Shown: piece after piece, positions 1-8,278 of the stretch | Position numbering within the stretch: position 1 is the stretch's first letter | Layout: every line of letters begins with the position of its first letter | DNA from: Acetatifactor aquisgranensis | Lineage (GTDB): Bacteria; Bacillota; Clostridia; Lachnospirales; Lachnospiraceae | Length of the DNA: 64,000 nucleotides | Assembly (NCBI RefSeq): GCF_943193215.1 | Contig: NZ_CALPDH010000001.1 | Location: 186,001 to 250,000, forward strand | Reading direction: 5' to 3' | Position numbers and translations under genes: made by a program | The notes under the pieces: generated by a model | Seen by the model: the letters and a program-made list of their open reading frames with translations, nothing else | The model's database searches: none | Told to the model about the DNA's origin: nothing

Positions 1-582
1 AGGTTCCTGTCCAGACAGCGCAATTTCCTGGCTTGTTTCGGCGTGGGACTGTTGATAGGAATTATCGTGATAAACATAGGAAAGAGCATTCTGTTGGGCG
101 AGACGGGGCTATTCGATGAATATACCCTGTACCATATGAAATACATGACAGTGGACAGCAATGCTCTTTTCTGTTATATTTTCCGAAAGCGGATTGGCAG
201 GATGCTGATATTGGCGGTGATTTCCACCACCTATCTGGGGCTGGTGGCCTGTATGGGCGCGGCTTTCTGGTACGGCATGTCCGCAGGGGCTTTCCTGGCC
301 TCGCTGGCTCTGCGCTATGGGCTGAAAGGGATATTGCTGGCGGTTATCAGCCTGTTTCCCCATTATCTGCTCTATGTACCGGCGATTCTGCTGCTGTTGA
401 TCTGGTGCGAGGAGCTTTTCCGCGGAATCTATGTGAGGGGAGAGTTCAGTGTGGAGGACAAGGGCTTTCTGCTGAAAAAGGCAGGACGGCTTCTGCTCAT
501 CCTTGTCTTGATTACGGCGGGATGCCTGCTGGAGGGATATATGAACCCGTATCTGCTGTTGGGCTTTCTGAAGATTTTCTGA
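1..582 (+). CDS. SpoIIM-like integral membrane protein (5' end outside window)
   Basis: The reading frame is already open at base 1, so this is the C-terminal part of a longer protein. A GTG at 43 is just an internal Val codon. The visible 193 residues are very hydrophobic with about four membrane spans. The pattern of a glycine-rich span followed by FPHYLLYVPAILLLL resembles the SpoIIM/DUF95 family, whose founding member is part of the engulfment complex during sporulation. The gene stands alone before a bidirectional terminator and converges with the DAHP synthase gene. The family call rests on pattern only; another polytopic membrane protein is possible. Confidence 0.55.
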   Translation, partial: RFLSRQRNFLACFGVGLLIGIIVINIGKSILLGETGLFDEYTLYHMKYMTVDSNALFCYIFRKRIGRMLILAVISTTYLGLVACMGAAFWYGMSAGAFLASLALRYGLKGILLAVISLFPHYLLYVPAILLLLIWCEELFRGIYVRGEFSVEDKGFLLKKAGRLLLILVLITAGCLLEGYMNPYLLLGFLKIF

Positions 583-618
583 TCTGCCTGTCGAATGATA
601 TTCAATGGAATACAGTGC

Positions 619-673
619 AAAGCCCCGCCATGAAAACGGCAGATTCAGATGCCGGCTTTCCTGGCGGGGCTTT
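619..673. terminator. bidirectional terminator between convergent genes
   Basis: A 12-bp perfect stem (619-630 with 662-673) begins with AAA and ends with TTT, so it can act in both directions. It sits in the 100-bp gap between the SpoIIM-like gene and the oppositely directed DAHP synthase gene. A second short stem lies in the loop. Confidence 0.8.
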
Positions 674-682
674 TATAGGGTC

Positions 683-1711
683 TTATTCATATTCTGCAAT
701 TTCGTAGATCAGCTTCTCGGACGCTTCCCAGCCAAGGCAGGGGTCCGTGATGGACTTGCCGTAGATGCCGCCGCCCACTTTCTGGCAGCCCTCTTCGATA
801 TAACTCTCGATCATGACGCCCTTTACCAAATCGTGGATGTCGCGGCTGAGCTTGCGGCTGTGCATGACCTCCTTGGTGATGCGGATTTGCTGCTCGAACT
901 GCTTGCCGGAATTGGAGTGATTGGCATCGATGACACAGGCGGGGTACATCAGATCCATCTTTCCATACAGCTCAAAAAGGAGATTCAGATCTTCGTAATG
1001 ATAGTTGGGCACGTTGTTGCCATGTTTGTTCACGGCGCCCCTTAGGACAGTGTGGGTCAGCTCGTTGCCGGTGGTGGATACTTCCCAGCCTCTGTAGATG
1101 AAGGAATGGGGATGCTGGGCCGCATAGACGGAATTCAGCATGACGGACATGTCTCCGCTGGTAGGGTTCTTCATGCCGGCAGCCACATCGAAGCCGCTGG
1201 CGGTGAGGCGGTGCTGCTGGTCCTCCACGGAACGGGCGCCGATGGCCACGTAGGAGAGGATGTCGGAGATGTATCCCCAGTTCTCGGGATATAACATCTC
1301 GTCCGCGGCGGTGAGGCCTGATTCCTCAATGGCGCGGATGTGCATTTTCCGCATGGCAATCAATCCGGCCAGGAAGTCCGGCTTTTTCTCCGGATCCGGC
1401 TGATGGACGATGCCCTTATAGCCCTCGCCGGTGGTCCGGGGCTTGTTGGTGTAGATTCTGGGTATCAGTATCAGCTTGTCCTTTACGCTTTCGTTTATTT
1501 TTGCCAGCCGGCTGATGTAGTCGCAGACAGAGTCCTCGTTGTCCGCGGAGCAGGGACCGATGATGACGAGAAATTTGCTGCTTTTTCCGATGATGACATC
1601 TCTGATTTCAGCATCCCTCTCCTTCTTGATTTCCGCGAACCTTGCGGGGAGGGGATGTTCCAGCCTGATCTGTTCCGGAGTGGGCAGATGCGTTATGAAT
1701 TCAAAACTCAT
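683..1711 (-). CDS. aroF: 3-deoxy-7-phosphoheptulonate (DAHP) synthase, class I
   Basis: Catalyses phosphoenolpyruvate plus erythrose-4-phosphate to DAHP, the first step of the shikimate pathway, in the cytosol. The 342-residue protein is the usual AroF/G/H length and carries GPCSADNEDSV, the substrate-binding KPRTTGEGYKG, MKNPTSGDM and the metal-site region DANHSNSGK. I start at ATG 1711 (MSFEFITHLPTP). The TTG at 1759 would sit at the predicted transcription start. Single gene with its own promoter at 1766-1794. Which amino acid feeds back on it cannot be read from the sequence; the symbol is generic among the aroF/G/H paralogues. Confidence 0.93.
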   Translation of the reverse strand: MSFEFITHLPTPEQIRLEHPLPARFAEIKKERDAEIRDVIIGKSSKFLVIIGPCSADNEDSVCDYISRLAKINESVKDKLILIPRIYTNKPRTTGEGYKGIVHQPDPEKKPDFLAGLIAMRKMHIRAIEESGLTAADEMLYPENWGYISDILSYVAIGARSVEDQQHRLTASGFDVAAGMKNPTSGDMSVMLNSVYAAQHPHSFIYRGWEVSTTGNELTHTVLRGAVNKHGNNVPNYHYEDLNLLFELYGKMDLMYPACVIDANHSNSGKQFEQQIRITKEVMHSRKLSRDIHDLVKGVMIESYIEEGCQKVGGGIYGKSITDPCLGWEASEKLIYEIAEYE

Positions 1712-1765
1712 GGTATTTTCTTTGCCGTAGCAATCCTTTCTGTATAGTATTTCATTCAATCCACT

Positions 1766-1794
1766 ATTATAATATATGAATTTGTATCCTGCAA
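1766..1794 (-). promoter_or_regulatory. sigma-A promoter of DAHP synthase
   Basis: On the minus strand TTGCAG and TATAAT are separated by exactly 17 bp. Transcription would start near 1759, giving a leader of about 48 nt to the ATG at 1711. Confidence 0.7.
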
Positions 1795-1951
1795 GGCTTT
1801 TATGTATGGGGTTGCGGCCGGCTGCATGGGAGTTTAGGAAATATGAAAAATGCGGGAATAATTCTACATATTGTGAAAATCGAATAAATGTATAGAAATA
1901 AATGATAAATTATTCATCGAAAGTATATCTAACTAACGAGGAGGATTGTCG

Positions 1952-2431
1952 ATGGATAAGTGGATTGATGCATTTGCGGAAGTTTACGAGGCATATTTTG
2001 ACGATGTTTTCAGAGCGGTGTACCGTAAGGTTTTGGAAAGGCAGACAGCGGAGGATATTGCGCAGGATACTTTTTTTGCGGCGTTCAAGATCGGAGAGCA
2101 TTTCCTGGAACATCCGGAACCAAAGCTGTGGCTGCTGCGCACAGCGTACAATAAGGTACATGAGCTGTACAGGAGGAGAAAGCGCCGGGCCACAGAGCCT
2201 CTGGAGAACTGCAAAGAGCTTGCGGAGCAGGACTGCCATTACGGGGAGGTAGAGCTGAACCTCTCGGCGCTGGCCACTGTCACTGAGAAGGAGTGGCGGA
2301 CAGTCATGGCGCATCATGTGTTCGGGACCACCATTGCGGAGATGGCGGAATCGGAGGCAGTGACGGAAAATAATATGCGGGTGCGCCTGTTCCGCGTCAG
2401 GAAAAAGCTGAAAGACGGGATTGAACGCTGA
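1952..2431 (+). CDS. ECF-type RNA polymerase sigma factor
   Basis: A 159-residue sigma-70 family protein of the extracytoplasmic-function class. Region 2 is seen in YEAYFDDVFRAVYRK followed by ERQTAEDIAQDTFFAAF, then LWLLRTAYNKVHELYRRRKR. Region 4 follows as a helix-turn-helix (TIAEMAESEAVTENNMRVRLFRVRKKL). The start is ATG 1952, 8 nt after a GAGGAGG site; a TTG at 1946 is less likely. No anti-sigma gene is adjacent, which is unusual for ECF factors. The next promoter begins 5 bp after its stop codon. Confidence 0.88.
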   Translation: MDKWIDAFAEVYEAYFDDVFRAVYRKVLERQTAEDIAQDTFFAAFKIGEHFLEHPEPKLWLLRTAYNKVHELYRRRKRRATEPLENCKELAEQDCHYGEVELNLSALATVTEKEWRTVMAHHVFGTTIAEMAESEAVTENNMRVRLFRVRKKLKDGIER

Positions 2432-2435
2432 TTTT

Positions 2436-2464
2436 TTGACAAAAGTAAGATTATTTTGTAATAA
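2436..2464 (+). promoter_or_regulatory. promoter upstream of the KTSC gene
   Basis: TTGACA and TAATAA with a 17-bp spacer lie directly after the sigma-factor stop codon, so the KTSC gene need not depend on read-through. About 100 nt of leader follows. Confidence 0.6.
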
Positions 2465-2575
2465 ACTGTCGATTTGAAGTCATATATATAGTAGAAGGAT
2501 AATTTAATCAGGCTTCAGGGAAAGGAGGAGAAACATCCTTCAAAACAATACTAATGAGAAATGGAGGAATAGACG

Positions 2576-2818
2576 ATTAAGCATATAAGTTTTTACACTG
2601 GATTGATTCAGACAATGGGGTATGACCCACAATGCGCTGTCCTGGAAATCAGGCTGAAAGACAGGGGAGAGACGCGGCAGTACTGTGATGTACCGGAAGA
2701 AATCTGGTACCATCTCAGGGAAAGCCGCCAGCCGGATACCTATTACCGAAGATACATCTGCGGACGCTTTGCGGAATCTGTGGTTCCTTACGGGAGGGCC
2801 ATGAATAATCTGACTTGA
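2576..2818 (+). CDS. KTSC-domain small protein, probable ATT start
   Basis: A small protein of 71-80 residues matching the KTSC domain: TMGYD, then CAVLEIRL, then YCDVPEEIWYHL and YYRRYICGRF. The domain is named after the C-terminal extension of some lysyl-tRNA synthetases; its function is unknown. The only strong ribosome-binding site (GGAGGA, 2562-2567) points to an ATT at 2576, giving 80 residues. The alternative TTG at 2603 (71 residues) has no good site. A TAG at 2570 bars any longer form. A short AUG reading frame (2553-2579) overlaps this start. Any link to the sigma factor upstream is guesswork. Confidence 0.7.
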   Translation: MKHISFYTGLIQTMGYDPQCAVLEIRLKDRGETRQYCDVPEEIWYHLRESRQPDTYYRRYICGRFAESVVPYGRAMNNLT

Positions 2819-2910
2819 TACATAGCGGGGCCGGGAAGCTTTCAATTTCCGGCCTCAAGCTATGCGGAAAGATAAAAGTTTATAATTTGTTAATATTTAT
2901 TTTAAAATAG

Positions 2911-2924
2911 TATATTGCAATATA
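2911..2924 (+). promoter_or_regulatory. palindrome over the padR promoter, candidate operator
   Basis: A perfect 14-bp palindrome, TATATTGCAATATA, runs into a TATAAT box at 2923-2928. The 9-bp word ATAGTATAT lies on both sides (about 2908 and 2928). PadR repressors usually control their own operon, so this is the obvious operator candidate; binding is inferred. Confidence 0.45.
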
Positions 2925-2988
2925 TAATAGTATATGATAAACTGAACCTGTCAAAGATAAGTAGTGGAACTCGGAAAGGAGGTTGCAC

Positions 2989-3297
2989 ATGAATACACAA
3001 TTTAAAAAAGGCGCTCTGGAGCTCTGCGTCCTGTCCCAGCTCGTGGGAGGGGACAAGTACGGATATGAGCTGACGGAAAAAATATCCGGTGAGATGTCCA
3101 TCGCAAGCGGCACATTGTATCCCATTTTAAGGAAGCTGAAGGCGGATGACTATGTGACGACATATCTGGTGGAATCAGAATCCGGCCCGGCGAGGAAGTA
3201 TTATAAGCTCACCGAAAAAGGGAAGCGGTACCAGTCGGATGTGAAGCAGGAATGGAAAGCATTTGCCAATGCAGTGAATCAGTTGATTATGGAATAG
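2989..3297 (+). CDS. PadR-family transcriptional regulator
   Basis: A 102-residue winged-helix regulator with the PadR signature: GALELCVLSQL, YGYELTEKI, SGTLYPILRKLKADDYV, then a wing with PARKYYKLTEKG. This is the short form lacking a long dimerisation tail. The start is ATG 2989 behind GGAAAGGAGG. It lies 12 nt before a HAAS/DUF4097 protein, a common pairing in Firmicutes in which PadR represses the envelope-stress operon. Probably autoregulated through the palindrome at 2911-2924. Confidence 0.92.
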   Translation: MNTQFKKGALELCVLSQLVGGDKYGYELTEKISGEMSIASGTLYPILRKLKADDYVTTYLVESESGPARKYYKLTEKGKRYQSDVKQEWKAFANAVNQLIME

Positions 3298-3309
3298 GAG
3301 GGATGCGCG

Positions 3310-4509
3310 ATGACAAAGCAGGAATATATGGCCAAATTGCAGGAAAAGCTGGAGCGTTTCGGCCGGGAGCTGCAGGAGGAGATTCTGGAGGATTACAGGC
3401 AGCACTTTGCCGAAGGGGAAAATGAGGGAAAGACGGATGGGGAGATTATCGAAGAGCTGGGCAATATCGAGGAGATGATCAGGGAGCTGTCGGAGGAGGA
3501 TCTGACTGAAGAGTTCACCCAGAGGGCTATATCCGAGAGGGCAGGAGAAGAGATTTCCAAGGCCGGGGAAGAGGCAGGCCGGGAGCCTGGGGATACGGAT
3601 TTGAAGAGGAGCTTTTCCTACTCAGGTTTCTATAAAGCGATGGTCCTGGAGGGGAAGGTGGCGAACGTGCATGTGGAGCGCTCCGAGGATGACCAGATTC
3701 ATGTGGAGTATGAGGCAAAGGGCGTCAGCAGCCAGATAAATTATGAGTATTATCAGTACGAGGAGGACGGAGTCTTCTACGCGGGAGTGAAGCGCAGGAA
3801 AGGAGCCAGGGACGAGGATGACAATGGGGAGAAGATGGTGAAGGTGACTCTGTTCGGGCATACCATCATATCCTATGGGAACGTGGGAGGCTTCAATATA
3901 GGCGGGCAGAGCATCACTCTGACAGTGAGAGTGCCAAAGAGCGTGCCCAAGCTGACCGCCAAGGCGGCCAGCGGGAACGTGAATGTGTCCGGCATCGAGA
4001 TGGAGTCGCTGGAGATTGCCAGCGCCAGCGGGAACGTGGGCGTAGGGGAAGTCGTGGCAGACAGGCTGAAAGCCCGCGCAGCCAGCGGCAATGTGGCAGT
4101 GAATCACGCGGAGTTCATTTCGGCGAACCTGGATACGGCCAGCGGGAACGTGAAAGCAGAGATGATAAAAGGCAGGGATCTGCACTGCGGCACCGGAAGC
4201 GGGAATGTCAAGGTGGACGCCGCCGTGGCGGAGTATCATCTGGGCACCGGAAGCGGCAGTATCAGGCTCAAATCCGTGGGAGCCTGTGAGAGGATTGACA
4301 TGGGCACCGGAAGCGGCAGCATCAGGCTGGAGATGGAGGGCACAGAGGGCATGGAGGCAACGGTCAGGAGCGGCTCCGGAAGCATCCACATCGGCTGGGG
4401 CGATGAAGAGCCGCAGAAGATGAAGAACGGCACCTATGCCTATGGGAACAGCGCCTGCAAGGTGAAGGCCAGCACAGGAAGCGGCAGCATCAGGCTTTTC
4501 GGGAGATAA
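3310..4509 (+). CDS. HAAS (DUF1700) plus DUF4097 beta-repeat protein
   Basis: A 399-residue protein. Residues 1 to about 65 form the helical HAAS domain (TKQEYMAKLQEKL, EILEDYRQHF, EIIEELGNIEEMIREL), found with PadR regulators. From about residue 215 to the end runs a repeated beta-strand module of the DUF4097 type, with ASGNV, GSGNV or GSGSI recurring about every 20 residues. No signal peptide or membrane span is visible, so it probably acts in the cytosol or at the inner membrane face. It forms an operon with padR and is followed by a strong terminator. The function of the family is not established. Confidence 0.85.
   Translation: MTKQEYMAKLQEKLERFGRELQEEILEDYRQHFAEGENEGKTDGEIIEELGNIEEMIRELSEEDLTEEFTQRAISERAGEEISKAGEEAGREPGDTDLKRSFSYSGFYKAMVLEGKVANVHVERSEDDQIHVEYEAKGVSSQINYEYYQYEEDGVFYAGVKRRKGARDEDDNGEKMVKVTLFGHTIISYGNVGGFNIGGQSITLTVRVPKSVPKLTAKAASGNVNVSGIEMESLEIASASGNVGVGEVVADRLKARAASGNVAVNHAEFISANLDTASGNVKAEMIKGRDLHCGTGSGNVKVDAAVAEYHLGTGSGSIRLKSVGACERIDMGTGSGSIRLEMEGTEGMEATVRSGSGSIHIGWGDEEPQKMKNGTYAYGNSACKVKASTGSGSIRLFGR
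3960..4505 (+). repeat. in-frame SG(N/S)(V/I) repeat array
   Basis: At least nine copies of a short coding repeat (GCCAGCGGGAACGTG changing to GGAAGCGGCAGCATC) occur at roughly 60-bp intervals inside the DUF4097 gene. The copies grade from SGNV to SGSI along the gene, as expected for a beta-solenoid grown by internal duplication. Confidence 0.75.
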
Positions 4510-4559
4510 GGCGCGGACTGCATTAGCATCTGCGGAATAGGGGCAGTGTCCGCAAAGGG

Positions 4560-4590
4560 AAAAGCAGCTACGAAAGAGGTAGCTGCTTTT
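4560..4590. terminator. terminator after the padR operon
   Basis: A perfect 12-bp stem (4560-4571 with 4579-4590) with a 7-nt loop. It opens with AAAA and closes with TTTT, so it may also serve the convergent AnmK gene. Confidence 0.85.
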
Positions 4591-4659
4591 CTTCTGTCCT
4601 GACGGCGGGCTGTCCGGGAAGTAATCCCATTCAGGGAAACGGCAAGAGAAGCGGAATGT

Positions 4660-5856
4660 CTAAGGCAGGGAAATCTTGCCCATGACCACGGGTTTCTCCG
4701 CTCCTGTGACGCTGGGGAGGGTGTTGGGCAGGCCCCGGACGCAGCGATCTGCCAAAAGGGCGAAAGCCACTGCCTCCTTGGCGTCGCTGCTGAAGCCTAA
4801 ATCCTCCTGGGTCTGGACTTCCACGCCGTAAGGGGCGAATCGCTTCTGCAGGAAACCGAGCAAGGTCTTATTGTAGCTACCGCCTCCGCCTACCACCAGC
4901 TTTGAGGCCCGATATTTTGGCAGCACATACTGCTCATAGGCGTTTTCGATGGACCAGGCGGTGAGATCCGTGACAGTGGCCACCAGGTCTGCCTCAGGAA
5001 TCCGGTGGGCTCCCTGCCAGCTTAGGATTTTTGCCGTATACTGGGTGCCGAACAGTTCCCGTCCGGTGGTCTTCGGCAGGGGCCTGGTATAATAGGGCTC
5101 CTGCCGCAGCAGGGCCAGAAGTTCCTCGTTTACAGTGCCTTTCGCGCCAAAAACACCGCCGTCATCGAAAGCTTTCGCACCTTTAGTGAGGGCTGAGATG
5201 ACCGCGTCGATGATCATGTTGCCGGGGCCTGTGTCGAAAGCGCAGACTTCCTCCGGCTTTGCGGAAGCTGGCATGACAGTCATGTTGCCGATGCCGCCGA
5301 TGTTCTGGAGCAGCAGCGTCTCATCCTCCCTGCGGTAGAGGAGATATTCCGAGAAAGGCACGAGAGGAGCGCCCTGCCCTCCGGCGGCCATGTCGGCTAC
5401 CCGGAAATCAGATACCGTGACCAGGCCGGTGCGGTTTGCGATGACGCTGCCCTCTCCAATCTGAACCGTGTAGCGCACAGGCCAGCCGTCCCTCCCGCAG
5501 GGCACAGGCTCATGCCAGATGGTCTGCCCATGGGAACCGACGAAGTCCACGTCGGCGGGGGTGAGTCCGGCCTTTTCGATGACAGACAGAGCCGACTGGG
5601 CATAGATTTCGCCCAGAAGGAAGTTCATGTAGCCGATTTTGTCCACCGTGGCGGTCTCGGGGCGGAAAAGCGCAAAAATCTGCTCCCGCACCGCCTCCGG
5701 GTAGGGGTTATTCTCAAAGGCCAGGAGCTTTATCTGCAGCGAACCGTCATTTTGACGGATTTCCACCAGAGCGGCGTCCACGCCGTCCACGGAGGTGCCC
5801 GACATCATGCCCACTACGCGGCGGACCTTATTTTCATGCATACTTTGGAATATCAT
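4660..5856 (-). CDS. anmK: anhydro-N-acetylmuramic acid kinase
   Basis: Converts 1,6-anhydro-MurNAc plus ATP to MurNAc-6-phosphate, a peptidoglycan recycling step in the cytosol. The 398-residue protein has the expected length. It shows the N-terminal phosphate motif GMMSGTSVDGVDAALVE, then GSHGQTIWHEP, GQGAPLVPFSEY and FDTGPGNMIIDA, with a late GGGGSYNKTLL. I start at ATG 5856 behind GAGAGGAGG; the longer frame to 5892 has no such site. Single gene, divergent from the hydrolase at 6135. No MurQ etherase is nearby. Confidence 0.94.
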   Translation of the reverse strand: MIFQSMHENKVRRVVGMMSGTSVDGVDAALVEIRQNDGSLQIKLLAFENNPYPEAVREQIFALFRPETATVDKIGYMNFLLGEIYAQSALSVIEKAGLTPADVDFVGSHGQTIWHEPVPCGRDGWPVRYTVQIGEGSVIANRTGLVTVSDFRVADMAAGGQGAPLVPFSEYLLYRREDETLLLQNIGGIGNMTVMPASAKPEEVCAFDTGPGNMIIDAVISALTKGAKAFDDGGVFGAKGTVNEELLALLRQEPYYTRPLPKTTGRELFGTQYTAKILSWQGAHRIPEADLVATVTDLTAWSIENAYEQYVLPKYRASKLVVGGGGSYNKTLLGFLQKRFAPYGVEVQTQEDLGFSSDAKEAVAFALLADRCVRGLPNTLPSVTGAEKPVVMGKISLP

Positions 5857-5893
5857 TTTAAGCCTCCTCTCTGTTGCGCATGATTGTGCCATT

Positions 5894-5902
5894 ATTATAG
5901 CA
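5894..5902 (-). promoter_or_regulatory. extended -10 promoter of anmK
   Basis: On the minus strand TGCTATAAT is an extended -10 box about 38 nt before the anmK start. No convincing -35 box is present. Confidence 0.5.
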
Positions 5903-5988
5903 GATATTCTGTAAAAAACATACCCCGGAAGCGATAAATCCGCAGCTGTCGGTTCGCTGCCTGTGCGCGTTGCTTTTAGATGTGACAG

Positions 5989-6014
5989 ACCGGCATTTCA
6001 GGTAAAATGCCGGT
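5989..6014. other. small perfect hairpin in a divergent intergenic region
   Basis: A 10-bp perfect inverted repeat (5989-5998 with 6005-6014) with a 6-nt loop lies between anmK and the hydrolase gene. No T-run follows, so it may be a protein-binding site. The 278-bp region otherwise holds the two promoters. Confidence 0.4.
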
Positions 6015-6052
6015 TGCCCGATGCAGACGGACAGGGAATTCCCGCAGACTTA

Positions 6053-6081
6053 TGGACTTCCTCCCATGGTTTTGCTATACT
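6053..6081 (+). promoter_or_regulatory. promoter of the serine hydrolase gene
   Basis: TGGACT and TATACT with a 17-bp spacer. The -10 is extended (TGCTATACT). Transcription would start about 45 nt before ATG 6135. Confidence 0.55.
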
Positions 6082-6134
6082 GGGGATACAGGGGAATCCG
6101 GCAGTCAGAGTTTCCGCGAGAGGAGAGTGGATTT

Positions 6135-7190
6135 ATGGATTTTAATCGGATTGACAGCATTCTGGAGGACTATCGGGAGAAAGGGTACTATCCGTCTGCT
6201 GTATGTGAGATTTTCGATAAGGAAAAGACGCTTTATCATAAAGCGTTCGGTGATGCGGCGCCAGATACATGGTTCGATTTGGCTTCTGTGAGCAAGATTA
6301 TCTGTACTACCATGCTCTTGTCCGTCATGGAAGAAGGGAGGCTGTCGCCGGAGAATCTGGCGCTGGATCATCTGCCTGCGGATAAGCTTGGGCCTGTGAC
6401 AGGGGAGCGTCTGCGGGATGTGACCATTGCCAGGCTGATGACCCATACCTCGGGCATCGTTCCCTGGTATCCGTTCTATGCGGACGGCAGGGAGTTCTAT
6501 TCGGTTCTGGAACATGTGCTCGCCGCATCTTCCGTGGAGGAGGGGATGGCATACAGCGATTTGAATTTCATGCTGCTGGGGGAGATTTTTTCCCATATCA
6601 CGGGGCTGACGCTGCGGGAGGGACTGGAACGGTATATAAAGAAAGGAATCGGCATCTCCGAAATCGCCTATGGTCCTGTGGAGCCATCCCTCTGCGCGCC
6701 CGGCTGCTATGGAAATCAGATTGAAAAGCGGATGTGCGCCGAGAGAGGGATTGTCTTTGAGGGCTGGCGCCCTGACGGGGTGGAGGTGCGGGGCAGCTGT
6801 AATGACGGCAACGCTTATTATTACTGGAAAGGGGCCAGCGGGCATGCGGGAACTTTCGGAAACTCCCGGGCGCTGGCTGAGCTGTGCCGGTTTTATATGA
6901 ATACGGATAAGCCCGCTTTTTGCCATGCCATGGAAGCAGAGATATGCGGGAGAGGGCTGGGATTCGACAAGAGCGACGTCTATCCCGAGGGCTGCGGCCA
7001 CAGCGGCTTTACCGGTACCAGTATATGGTTCAGCCGCAAATACAATATCGGCGCAGTGATACTTACCAATAAATATTTCTGCGGGGAGGAAAAAGCCATT
7101 GGGAATTCCAATGAATTCCGAAAGGCGGTGCACTATGCGCTGCTGAGCGCCGCGGGCGGCCCGGATTATGCCTGGAACTGCTGTCGATAG
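6135..7190 (+). CDS. beta-lactamase-fold serine hydrolase (class C/esterase type)
   Basis: A 351-residue cytosolic-looking protein without signal peptide. The SxxK motif is SVSK (residues 51-54), the YxN equivalent is YSD (about 140), and a C-terminal CGHSGFTG provides the third HSG-type motif. MTHTSG lies between them. Such proteins act as esterases, DD-peptidases or amidases; the substrate cannot be told. The start is ATG 6135 behind GAGAGGAG. Upstream in-frame starts lie before the promoter. Its place beside anmK would suit cell-wall turnover, but that is only suggestive. Confidence 0.85.
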   Translation: MDFNRIDSILEDYREKGYYPSAVCEIFDKEKTLYHKAFGDAAPDTWFDLASVSKIICTTMLLSVMEEGRLSPENLALDHLPADKLGPVTGERLRDVTIARLMTHTSGIVPWYPFYADGREFYSVLEHVLAASSVEEGMAYSDLNFMLLGEIFSHITGLTLREGLERYIKKGIGISEIAYGPVEPSLCAPGCYGNQIEKRMCAERGIVFEGWRPDGVEVRGSCNDGNAYYYWKGASGHAGTFGNSRALAELCRFYMNTDKPAFCHAMEAEICGRGLGFDKSDVYPEGCGHSGFTGTSIWFSRKYNIGAVILTNKYFCGEEKAIGNSNEFRKAVHYALLSAAGGPDYAWNCCR

Positions 7191-7210
7191 GGGACACAGG
7201 CCAGGGGACG

Positions 7211-7251
7211 AAATGTCCGCAGAGCAAACGGATTGCTTTGCGGACATTTTT
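7211..7251 (+). terminator. terminator after the serine hydrolase
   Basis: An 11-bp stem (7211-7221 with 7239-7249), extended inside by AGCAAA/TTGCT pairing, ends in a T-run at 7247-7251. The remaining 150 bp to the end of thiT shows nothing further of note. Confidence 0.8.
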
Positions 7252-7403
7252 AGCTCCTGTTTCGGGAAGAACGTCATGCTCAAGTGCGTCTGCGGCAGAC
7301 GTGTCCCGGTTTCCTGAAGTCCCGCCTGATTTTGACTGGAGCAGTCAAACTGGTGGGCCGGGATTGTCGGGCGGCTCTCAGACCTGCACCGATATGCCGG
7401 GCA

Positions 7404-8135
7404 TCAGGACGCAACGGCCATCTGCTTCACTTTCGCGAAGGTCCTCCGCACGGCGGGGATGGCCAGGAGGATGCAGGTGACGGCGGCTTCGGCGAAGATG
7501 TAGATGCCATTGTAGACCAGGGAGTAGGGCAGAGGGGCCCATCCGTCCCAGGCGTATTCCGCGAAGAAAATCCAGCCGGAGATGGTGACGAAGATCCACC
7601 GGCCGACTATGCCTGTGGCGTAGCCTTTCAACAGGCCGTTCTTCCTGTCGGTGAACAGGCCCGAAAGCCCTAAAGCACCGAAAGCCAGCGGGTAATCCAC
7701 CAGCAGCTGTACGGGATGGATGACATAGGGGTCGATGATCAGCTGCAGCACGCCGTAGGCCACGCCGGTGATCAGGCCGGCTTCCGGTCCGAACCAATAG
7801 CCGGGGAGGCAGATAATCAGCATGGAGAACAGGGTGATGGATCCGCCGAAGGGAAATTCATAGATTTTCAGGTTGGAGAGCACCGTGCCCAGGGCGATGG
7901 CCATGGCGCAGAATGCCAGCTGCTTTGCGCTGAGCCTGGCCGACGCGCCTTTCCGGCCGGAGGCTGTTTTGCTTTCCGCGGCATCGGAAAGGGATTTTGA
8001 GCTCGCCGATTTCTTTCCCGCAAAGAAGACGGCAGCGGCCAGCAGGGCGAAAAAGACGGCGGCCAGAGCCACCTTGCCGAGTGTGGTGGGGATATAGCTG
8101 ACGCTGTCCCCGTCTGCGATTACATTGTACAACAT
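7404..8135 (-). CDS. thiT: thiamine ECF transporter S component (ThiT)
   Basis: The substrate-binding membrane subunit of an energy-coupling-factor transporter for thiamine. The 243 residues start with an extra membrane helix (about 18-40) and a charged Ser/Lys-rich linker. The ThiT core from about residue 70 has about six spans: FGGSITLFSML, WFGPEAGLITGVAYGVLQ, DYPLAFGALGLSGLF, SGWIFFAEYAW. The TPP riboswitch upstream strongly supports the substrate. The EcfA/A'/T module is not here and must be shared from elsewhere. The N-terminal extension is longer than in typical ThiT. Confidence 0.9.
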   Translation of the reverse strand: MLYNVIADGDSVSYIPTTLGKVALAAVFFALLAAAVFFAGKKSASSKSLSDAAESKTASGRKGASARLSAKQLAFCAMAIALGTVLSNLKIYEFPFGGSITLFSMLIICLPGYWFGPEAGLITGVAYGVLQLIIDPYVIHPVQLLVDYPLAFGALGLSGLFTDRKNGLLKGYATGIVGRWIFVTISGWIFFAEYAWDGWAPLPYSLVYNGIYIFAEAAVTCILLAIPAVRRTFAKVKQMAVAS

Positions 8136-8142
8136 AAAAAAT

Positions 8143-8166
8143 CCTCCTTACTTTTGGCTAAGGAGG
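8143..8166 (-). promoter_or_regulatory. hairpin sequestering the thiT ribosome-binding site
   Basis: On the minus strand CCTCCTTA and TAAGGAGG form a perfect 8-bp stem with an 8-nt loop. The 3' arm is the Shine-Dalgarno sequence itself, and six U residues run directly into the ATG. It is the likely expression platform of the TPP riboswitch, acting on translation and perhaps also as a terminator. Confidence 0.65.
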
Positions 8167-8278
8167 AACGACATCGGCAACCCGGGACGGAAATGGACCG
8201 GCTGACAGGGTCTGTCCTGTGCAGGCAATCCGTTAGCCGCCGCAGGATTATGGCTGTCTCGCGGCTGTCCTTTCGTTG

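Noticed and set aside
3960..4505. A CRISPR-like or intergenic repeat array
   Set aside because: The repeats are in frame within the DUF4097 gene, vary gradually and encode a beta-strand motif.
5989..6014. Terminator of anmK or the hydrolase
   Set aside because: It lies between divergent gene starts and has no T-run, so termination makes no sense there.
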